Shown here piece after piece: positions 55,698 to 64,000 of a stretch of DNA of 64,000 bases. Both the position numbers and the translations under genes were made by a program. The notes below the pieces were generated by a model. The model worked only from the letters and a program-made list of their open reading frames with translations, did not search any database and had not been told where the DNA came from. The DNA comes from Liolophura sinensis (Eukaryota > Mollusca > Polyplacophora > Chitonida > Chitonidae): NCBI RefSeq assembly GCF_032854445.1, contig NC_088307.1:6522017-6586016 (forward strand), written 5' to 3'. How positions within the stretch are numbered: the first letter of the stretch is position 1; every line of letters starts with the position of its first letter.

Positions 55698-56473
55698 AAC
55701 AACATTTACTGCAATAAGCTCAAAGTTCTCTTTTGAATAGTAGTTTCAGCTTGTAGAAACATAAGCAAGTTTATTTTGAAATTTCACCGGCCAATACATT
55801 TTCGCTGATACCTGTGTGTTTTCAGCAGGTCTTAGGCTAGATGTTGTTCTTAATACATACTACATCAACAAACAAGGGGAGACACAAGGAGACAGGTAAT
55901 GATGAGGCTGCGAGTGACGTCCCCTTGGCCTTGCTAGGCATCCCTCCCAGCTGCCGGCATAGACAGGTCCACATTTTGATGCTCAACCTATCTCAAGATT
56001 TTTATGGCCTCTTTCTAACAGGCTGGGCCAGGCATGCACCAAAGCTTATTTGCCACGGAATGTTTGGGACTTAGCTACAGCGCTAAACTTTAACACTGTC
56101 GCATATTGGAAATAATGGGGATATGGGGCCATTTTGCTGAACAGCCACAAGTTTCGTCGTACTGATATGAAGAGATTTTAAAAGGTTCTCATGATGGTTT
56201 GGGGGAGGGAGGGTGGCGTCGTAGTTTACATGGTAGAGCGCGCTTTGCATGCAAGCGGTACCGGGATCTATGCGCGGCATTTCCAAACAACTTTTACTGC
56301 AATAAGCTCAAAGTTCACTTTTAGATAGTAGTTTCAGGCTTTAGAAAACATAAGAGGGTTTTTTTTAGATTCGCAGGCCAAGCAATATATATACATTTTT
56401 TCACTCATTCCTTGTTCTATTAGCAGGCCTTAGGCTAGAAGGTTTCCTTAACGTATACTACATACTCCAGCAA

Positions 56474-56546
56474 GGGGAGCTAGCTCAAATGGTAGAGCGC
56501 TCGCTTAGCATGCGAGAGGTACCGGGATCGATGCCCGGGTTCTCCA
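56474..56546 (+). tRNA. tRNA-Ala(AGC)-like
   Basis: Consensus. Confidence 0.6.
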
Positions 56547-56735
56547 AGTAGTACATTGTTTTTGATCGTGTTGCACACCGTTTCAAGAAAGCCTACTCGT
56601 CCAAACCATTCACCAATTCTGAAGTTTATAATGACTGAGAAGCCAGGTACATAAGTGTGCAGCACCACATCCTATTTTCCTTAACAGCCACAAGATTCGT
56701 CTTACTCATATGGGGATACGTGGAAAATTCTTCAT

Positions 56736-56808
56736 GGGGGGCTAGCTAACATGGTAGAGCGCTCGCTTTGCATGCGAGAGGCACGGGGATCGATGCCCGG
56801 GCTCTCCA
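56736..56808 (+). tRNA. tRNA-Ala(UGC)-like, weakened D and T stems
   Basis: D stem GCTA and T strand CGGGG. Confidence 0.45.
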
Positions 56809-57589
56809 AACAACATTTACTGCAATAAGCTCAAAGTTCTCTTTTGAATAGTAGTTTCAGCTTGTAGAAACATAAGCAAGTTTATTTTGAAATTTCACCG
56901 GCCAATACATTTTCGCTGATACCTGTGTTTTCAGCAGGTCTTAGGCTAGATGTTGTTCTTAATACATACTACATCAACAAACAAGGGGAGCCACAAGGAG
57001 ACACAAGGAGACAGGTAGTGATGAGGCTGCGAGTGACGTCCCCTTGGCCTTGCTAGGCATCCCTCCCAGCTGCCGGCATAGACAGGTCCACATTTTGATG
57101 CTCAACCTATGTCAAGATTTTTATGGCCTCTTTCTAACAGGCTGGGCCAGGCATGCACCAAAGCTTATTGGCCACGGAATGTTTGGGACCGAGCTACAGC
57201 GCTAAACTTTAACATTGTCGCATATTGGAAATAATGAGGATATGGGGCCATTTTGCTGAACAGCCACAAGTTTCGTTGTACTGATATGAAGAGATTTTAA
57301 AAGGTTCTCATGGTGGCTTGGGGGAGGGGGGGCGTGGTAGTCAACATGGTAGAGCGCGCTTTGCATGCAAGCGGTACCGGGATCGATGCGCGGCATTTCC
57401 AAACAACTTTTCCTGCAAAGAGCTCAAAGTTCACTTTTAGATAGTAGTTTCAGGCTTTAGAAAACATAAGAGGGGTTTTTTTAGATTCGCAGGCCAAGCA
57501 ATATATGTATATTTTTTCGCTCATTCCTTTTCTATTAGCAGGCCTTAGGCTAGAAGGTTGTCCTTAATGTATAGTACATACTACAGCAA

Positions 57590-57662
57590 GGGGAGCTAGC
57601 TCAAATGGTAGGGTGCTCTCCTAGCATGCGAGAGGTACCGGGATCGATGCCCGGGTTCTCCA
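57590..57662 (+). tRNA. tRNA-Ala(AGC)-like, CTAGCAT-loop subtype
   Basis: Same haplotype as 52024. Confidence 0.4.
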
Positions 57663-57851
57663 AGTAGTACATTGTTTTTGATCGTGTTGCACACCGTTTC
57701 AAGAAAGCCTACTCGTCCAAACCATTCACCAATTCTATTGTTTATGATGACTGAGAAGCCAGGTACATAGGTGTGCAGCACCACATCCTATTTTCCTTAA
57801 CAGTCACAAGATTCGTCTTAGTCATATGGGGATACGTGGAAAATTCTACAT

Positions 57852-57924
57852 GGGGGGCTAGCTCACATGGTAGAGCGCTCGCTTTGCATGCGAGAGGTAC
57901 CGGGATCTATGCCCGGGCTCTCCA
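57852..57924 (+). pseudogene. tRNA-Ala(UGC)-like, B box damaged
   Basis: T loop ATCTATG. Confidence 0.4.
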
Positions 57925-58708
57925 AACAACATTTACTGCAATAAGCTCAAAGTTCTCTTTTGAATAGTAGTTTCAGCTTGTAGAAACATAAGTTTATTTT
58001 GAAATTTCACCGGCCAATATATTTTCGCTGATACCTGTGTTTTCAGCAGGTCTTAGGCTAGATGTTGTTCTAAATACATACTACATCAACAAACAAGGGC
58101 AGCCACAAGGAGACACAAGGAGACAGGTAGTGATGAGGCTGCGAGTGACGTCCCCTTGGCCTTGCTAGGCATCCCTCCCAGCTGCCGGCATAGACAGGTC
58201 CACATTTTGATGCTCAACCTATCTCAAGATTTTTATGGCCTCTTTCTAACAGGCTGGGCCAGGCATGCCCAAAGCTTATTGGCCACGGAATGTTTGGGAC
58301 TGAGCTACAGCGCTAAACTTTAACATTGTCGCATATTGGGAATATTGAGGATATGGGGCCATTTTGCTGAACAGCCACAAGTTTCGTCGTACTGATATGA
58401 AGAGATTTTAAAAGGTTCTCATGGTGGTTTGGGGGAGGGGGGGGGGGGGGCGTCGTAGTCAACATGGTAGAGCGCGCTTTGCATGCAAGCGGTACCGGGA
58501 TCGATGAGCGGCATTTCCAAACAACTTTTCCTGCAATGAGCTCAAAGTTCACTTTTAGATAGTAGTTTCAGGCTTTAGAAAACATAAGAGGGGTTTTTTT
58601 TAGATTCGCAGGCCAAGCAATATATATATATTTTTTCGCTCATTCCTTTTCTATTAGCAGACCTTAGGCTAGAAGGTTGTTGTTAATGTATACTACATAC
58701 TCCAGCAA

Positions 58709-58781
58709 GGGGAGCTAGCTCAAATGGTAGAGCGCTCGCTTAGCATGCGAGAGGTACCAGGATCGATGCCCGGGTTCTCCA
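58709..58781 (+). tRNA. tRNA-Ala(AGC)-like, T-stem mismatch
   Basis: 5' T strand CCAGG; haplotype shared with 59834. Confidence 0.5.
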
Positions 58782-58971
58782 AGTAGTACATTGTTTTTGA
58801 TCGTGTTGCACACCGTTTCAAGAAAGCCTACTCGTCCAAACCATTCACCAATTCTGATGTTTATGATGACTGAGAAGCCAGGTACATAGGTGTGCAGCAC
58901 CACATCCTATTTTCCTTAACAGCCACAAGATTCGTCTTACTCATATGGGGATACGTGGAAAATTCTTCATG

Positions 58972-59044
58972 GGGGGGCTAGCTCACATGGTAGAGCGCTC
59001 GCTTTGCATGCGAGAGGTACCGGGATCGATGCCCGGGCTCTCCA
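58972..59044 (+). tRNA. tRNA-Ala(UGC)-like
   Basis: Consensus. Confidence 0.6.
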
Positions 59045-59833
59045 AACAACATTTTCTGCAATAAGCTCAAAGTTCTCTTTTGAATAGTAGTTTCAGCTTG
59101 TAGAAACATAAGCAAGTTTATTTTGAAATTTCACCGGCCAATATATTTTCGCTGATACCTGTGTTTTCAGCAGGTCTTAGGCTAGATGTTGTTCTTAATA
59201 CATACTACATCAACAAACAAGGGGAGCCACAAGGAGACACAAGGAGACAGGTAGTGATGAGGCTGCAAGTGACGTCCCCTTGGCCTTGCTAGGCATCCCT
59301 CCCAGCTGCCGGCATAGACAGGTTGACATTTTGATGCTCAACCTATGTCAAGATTTTGATGGCCTCTTTCTTACAGGCTGGGCCAGGCATGCACCAAAGC
59401 TTATTGGCCACGGAATGTTTGGGACTGAGCTACAGCGCTAAACTTTAACATTGTCGCATATTGGGAATATTGAGGATATGGGGCCATTTTGCTGAACAGC
59501 CACAAGTTTCGTCGTACTGATATGAAGAGATTTTAAAAGGTTCTCATGGTGGTTTGGGGGAGGGGGGGGGGGGTGCGGCGTAGTCAACATGGTAGAGCGC
59601 GCTTTGCATGCAAGCGGTACCGGGATCGATGCGCGGCATTTCCAAACAACTTTTTCTGCAATAAGCTCAAAGTTCACTTTTAGATAGTAGTTTCAGGCTT
59701 TAGAAAACATAAGAGGGTTTTTTTTAGATTCGCTGGCAAAGCAATATATATATATTTTTTCGCTCATTCCTTTTTCTATTAGCAGGCCTTAGGCTAGAAG
59801 GTTGTCCTAAATGTATACTACATACTACAGCAA

Positions 59834-59906
59834 GGGGAGCTAGCTCAAATGGTAGAGCGCTCGCTTAGCATGCGAGAGGTACCAGGATCGATGCCCGGGT
59901 TCTCCA
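59834..59906 (+). tRNA. tRNA-Ala(AGC)-like, T-stem mismatch
   Basis: CCAGG haplotype. Confidence 0.5.
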
Positions 59907-60095
59907 AGTAGTACATTGTTTTTGATCGTGTTGCACACCGTTTCAAGAAAGCCTACTCGTCCAAACCATTCACCAATTCTGATGTTTATAATGACTGAGA
60001 AGCCAGGTACATAAGTGTGCAGCACCACATCCTATTTTCCTTAACAGCCACAAGATTCGTCTTACTCATATGGGGATACGTGGAAAATTCTTCAT

Positions 60096-60168
60096 GGGGG
60101 GCTAGCTCACATGGTAGAGCGCTCGCTTTGCATGCGAGAGGCACCGGGATCGATGCCCGGGCTCTCCA
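60096..60168 (+). tRNA. tRNA-Ala(UGC)-like
   Basis: All stems consensus; variable loop AGGCA. Confidence 0.6.
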
Positions 60169-60947
60169 AACAACATTTACTGCAATAAGCTCAAAGTCCT
60201 CTTTTGAATAGTAGTTTCAGCTTGTAGAAACATAAGCAAGTTTAATTTGAAATTTCACCGGCCAATATATTTTCGCTGATACCTGTGTTTTCAGCAGGCC
60301 TTAGGCTAGATGTTGTTCTTAATACATACTACATCAACAAACAAGGGGAGCCACAAGGAGACACAAGGAGACAGGTAGTGATGAGGCTGCGAGTGACGTC
60401 CCCTTGGCCTTGCTAGGCATCCCTCCCAGCTGCCGGCATAGACAGGTCCACATTTTGATGCTCAACCTATGTCAAGATTTTTTGGCCTCTTTCTAACAAC
60501 CTGGGCCAGGCATGCACCAAAGCTTATTGGCCACGGAATGTTTGGGGCCGAGCTACAGCGCTAAACTTTAACATTGTCGCATATTGGAAATAATGAGGAT
60601 ATGGGGCCATTTTGCTGAACAGCCACAAGTTTCGTCGTACTGATATGAAGAGATTTTAAAAGGTTCTCATGGTGGTTTGGGGGAGGGGGGGCGTCGTAGT
60701 CAACATGGTAGAGCGCGCTTTGCATGCAAGGGGTACCGGGATCGATGCGCGGCATTTCCAAACAACTTTTCCTGCAATGAGCTTAAAGTTCACTTTAAGA
60801 TTGTAGTTTCAGGCTTTAGAAAACATAAGAGGGTTTTTTTTAGATTCGCACGCCAAGCAATATATATACATTTTTTCACTCATTCCTTTTCTATTAGCGG
60901 GCCTTAGGCTAGAAGGTTTCCTTAATGTATACTACATACTCCAGCAA

Positions 60948-61020
60948 GGGGAGCTAGCTCAAATGGTAGAGCGCTCGCTTAGCATGCGAGAGGTACCGGG
61001 ATCGATGCCCGGGTTCTCCA
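60948..61020 (+). tRNA. tRNA-Ala(AGC)-like
   Basis: Consensus. Confidence 0.6.
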
Positions 61021-61210
61021 AGTAGTACATTGTTTTTGATCGTGTTGCACACCGTTTCAAGAAAGCCTACTCGTCCAAACCATTCACCAATTCTGATGTT
61101 TATGATGACTGAGAAGCCAGGTACATAGGTGTGCAGCACCACATCCTATTTTCCTTAACAGCCACAAGATTCGTCTTACTCATATGGGGATACGTGGAAA
61201 ATTCTTCATG

Positions 61211-61283
61211 GGGGGGCTAGCTCACATGGTAGAGCGCTCGCTTTGCATGCGAGAGGTACCGGGATCGATGCCCGGGCTCTCCA
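61211..61283 (+). tRNA. tRNA-Ala(UGC)-like
   Basis: Consensus. Confidence 0.6.
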
Positions 61284-62070
61284 AACAACATTTTCTGCAA
61301 TAAGCTCAAAGTTCTCTTTTGAATAGTAGTTTCAGCTTGTAGAAACATAAGCAAGTTTATTTTGAAATTTCACCGGCCAATATATTTTCGCTGATACCTG
61401 TGTTTTCAGCAGGTCTTAGGCTAGATGTTGTTCTTAATACATACTACATCAACAAACAAGGGGAGCCACAAGGAGACACAAGGAGACAGGTAGTGATGAG
61501 GCTGCGAGTGACGTCCCCTTGGCCTTGCTAGGCATCCCTCCCAGCTGCCGGCATAGACAGGTCGACATTTTGATGCTCAACCTATGTCAAGATTTTGATG
61601 GCCTCTTTCTTACAGGCTGGGCCAGGCATGCACCAAAGCTTATTGGCCACGGAATGTTTGGGACTGAGCTACAGCGCTAAACTTTAACATTGTCGCATAT
61701 TGGGAATATTGAGGATATGGGGCCATTTTGCTGAACAGCCACAAGTTTCGTCGTACTGATATGAAGAGATTTTAAAAGGTTCTCATGGTGGTTTGGGGGA
61801 GGGGGGGGGGGGCGTCGTAGTCAACATGGTAGAGCGCGCTTTGCATGCAAGCGGTACCGGGATCGATGAGCGGCATTTCCAAACAACTTTTCCTGCAATG
61901 AGCTCAAAGTTCACTTTTAGATAGTAGTTTCAGGCTTTAGAAAACATAAGAGGGGTTTTTTTTAGATTCGCAGGCCAAGCAATATATATATATTTTTTCG
62001 CTCATTCCTTTTCTATTAGCAGACCTTAGGCTAGAAGGTTGTTCTTAATGTATACTACATACTCCAGCAA

Positions 62071-62143
62071 GGGGAGCTAGCTCAAATGGTAGAGCGCTCG
62101 CTTAGCATGCGAGAGGTACCGGGATCGATGCCCGGGTTCTCCA
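62071..62143 (+). tRNA. tRNA-Ala(AGC)-like
   Basis: Consensus. Confidence 0.6.
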
Positions 62144-62333
62144 AGTAGTACATTGTTTTTGATCGTGTTGCACACCGTTTCAAGAAAGCCTACTCGTCCA
62201 AACCATTCACCAATTCTGATGTTTATGATGACTGAGAAGCCAGGTACATAGGTGTGCAGCACCACATCCTATTTTCCTTAACAGCCACAAGATTCGTCTT
62301 ACTCATATGGGTATACGTGGAAAATTCTTCATG

Positions 62334-62406
62334 GGGGGGCTAGCTCACATGGTAGAGCGCTCGCTTTGCATGCGAGAGGTACCGGGATCGATGCCCGGGC
62401 TCTCCA
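62334..62406 (+). tRNA. tRNA-Ala(UGC)-like
   Basis: Consensus. Confidence 0.6.
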
Positions 62407-63188
62407 AACAACATTTTCTGCAATAAGCTCAAAGTTCTCTTTTGAATAGTAGTTTCAGCTTGTAGAAACATAAGCAAGTTTATTTTGAAATTTCACCGGC
62501 CAATATATTTTCGCTGATACCTGTGTTTTCAGCAGGTCTTAGGCTAGATGTTGTTCTAAATACATACTACATCAACAAACAAGGGCAGCCACAAGGAGAC
62601 ACAAGGAGACAGGTAGTGATGAGGCTGCGAGTGACGTCCCCTTGGCCTTGCTAGGCATCCCTCCCAGCTGCCGGCATAAACAGGTCCACATTTTGATGCT
62701 CAACCTATCTCAAGATTTTTATGGCCTCTTTCTAACAGGCTGGGCCAGGCATGCACCAAAGCTTATTGGCCACGGAATGTGGGACTGAGCTACAGCGCTA
62801 AACTTTAACACTGTCGCATATTGGAAATAATGGGGATATGGGGCCATTTTGCTGAACAGCCACAAGTTTCGTCGTACTGATATGAAGAGATTTTAAAAGG
62901 TTCTCATGATGGTTTGGGGGAGGTAGGGTGGCGTCGTAGTTTACATGGTAGAGCGCGCTTTGCATGCAAGCGGTACCGGGATCTATGCGCGGCATTTCCA
63001 AACAACTTTTACTGCAATAAGCTCAAAGTTCACTTTTAGATAGTAGTTTCAGGCTTTAGAAAACATAAGAGGGTTTTTTTTAGATTCGCAGGCCAAGCAA
63101 TATATATACATTTTTTCACTCATTCCTTTTTCTATTAGCAGGCCTTAGGCTAGAAGGTTTCCTTAACGTATACTACATATTCCAGCAA

Positions 63189-63261
63189 GGGGAGCTAGCT
63201 CAAATGGTAGAGCGCTCGCTTAGCATGCGAGAGGTACCGGGATCGATGCCCGGTTTCTCCA
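63189..63261 (+). tRNA. tRNA-Ala(AGC)-like, pair 7:66 lost
   Basis: 3' acceptor strand TTTCTCC; other stems consensus. Confidence 0.5.
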
Positions 63262-63450
63262 AGTAGTACATTGTTTTTGATCGTGTTGCACACCGTTTCA
63301 AGAAAGCCTACTCGTCCAAACCATTCACCAATTCTGATGTTTATAATGACTGAGAAGCCAGGTACATAAGTGTGCAGCACCACATCCTATTTTCCTTAAC
63401 AGCCACAAGATTCGTCTTACTCATATGGGGATACGTGGAAAATTCTTCAT

Positions 63451-63523
63451 GGGGGGCTAGCTCACATGGTAGAGCGCTCGCTTTGCATGCGATAGGTACC
63501 GGGATCGATGCCCGGGCTCTCCA
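63451..63523 (+). tRNA. tRNA-Ala(UGC)-like, anticodon stem mismatch
   Basis: 3' anticodon strand GCGAT. Confidence 0.5.
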
Positions 63524-64000
63524 AACAACATTTACTGCAATAAGCTCAAAGTCCTCTTTTGAATAGTAGTTTCAGCTTGTAGAAACATAAGCAAGTTTAA
63601 TTTGAAATTTCACCGGCCAATATATTTTCGCTGATACCTGTGTTTTCAGCAGGTCTTAGGCTAGATGTTGTTCTTAATACATACTACATCAACAAACAAG
63701 GGGAGCCACAAGGAGACACAAGGAGACAGGTAGTGATGAGGCTGCGAGTGACGTCCCCTTGGCCTTGCTAGGCATCCCTCCCAGCTGCCGGCATAGACAG
63801 GTCCACATTTTGATGCTCAACCTATGTCAAGATTTTTTGGCCTCTTTCTAACAGCCTGGGCCAGGCATGCACCAAAGCTTATTGGCCACGGAATGTTTGG
63901 GGCCGAGCTACAGCGCTAAACTTTAACATTGTCGCATATTGGAAATAATGAGGATATGGGGCCATTTAGCTGAACAGCCACAAGTTTCGTCGTACTGATA

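Larger units (their letters stand above)
39637..64000 (+). repeat. tRNA-Ala satellite array, distal block
   Basis: Twenty-one AGC-type unit starts, from 40659 to 63189, spaced 1,109-1,126 bp apart except the longer steps next to the 93-bp insertions. The array runs off the right edge, so its true length is unknown. Subfamilies alternate: units at 49793, 53141 and 55363 share a CCCTGG T-stem change; those at 52024 and 57590 share the CTAGCAT loop; those at 58709 and 59834 share CCAGG. The pattern is that of an array expanded by unequal exchange in blocks of one to several monomers. Confidence 0.9.

Noticed and set aside
21184-64000. CRISPR array
   Set aside because: Repeat units are over 1 kb with no repeat-spacer structure; eukaryotic satellite.

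Overview
The window is eukaryotic repeat DNA, most likely from a bivalve mollusc. The evidence is a SINE on the minus strand at about 4081-4318 that I recognise as a molluscan tRNA-derived family, AP-endonuclease LINEs of the L1/Tx1 and I/Nimb type, and a Mutator-like transposase of a kind common in bivalves. No ordinary single-copy host gene is visible. All recognisable coding sequence belongs to mobile elements, apart from a 10-codon scrap matching the start of histone H4 (15169-15198).

The matrix is a tandem satellite of about 1.11-1.13 kb per monomer, running from about 12.4 kb to the right edge, with older diverged copies at 0.66-1.86, 6.17-6.38 and 10.98-12.4 kb. Each standard monomer carries, all on the + strand: a 73-nt tRNA-Ala(AGC)-like sequence, a 73-nt tRNA-Ala(UGC)-like sequence about 262 bp later, a variable array of a 10-bp motif, a 226-bp block homologous to the right half of a small DNA transposon, a hypervariable G run, and a third, decayed tRNA-like sequence. 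I count 38 AGC-type and 38 UGC-type copies. Most keep the cloverleaf, the G3:U70 alanine identity pair and recognisable A and B boxes.

Layout: 1-654, 3' end of an L1/Tx1-type LINE; 655-1862, old satellite; 1863-6174, a decayed L1/Tx1 LINE whose reverse-transcriptase core is missing and replaced by a SINE; 6173-6381, old satellite; 6382-10977, a composite DNA transposon with two 453-bp terminal direct repeats around a convergent pair of genes (His-Me finger endonuclease-like protein and Mutator-like DDE transposase); 10978-15119, satellite; 15120 to about 21180, a compound insertion (H4 scrap, AT-rich DNA, then an I/Nimb-like LINE with RNase H); 21184-34494, satellite; 34495-39636, an L1/Tx1 LINE with an intact ORF2 and an unusually long 66-bp target duplication; 39637-64000, satellite with a 2,336-bp higher-order duplication.

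The most interesting points are the tRNA-Ala pair satellite, the composite transposon with a naturally empty site elsewhere in the same window, and the homology between satellite monomer and transposon. All three LINEs lie in satellite monomers and point the same way as the tRNA-like units. Coordinates and identities were read by eye; no database search or folding program was run.
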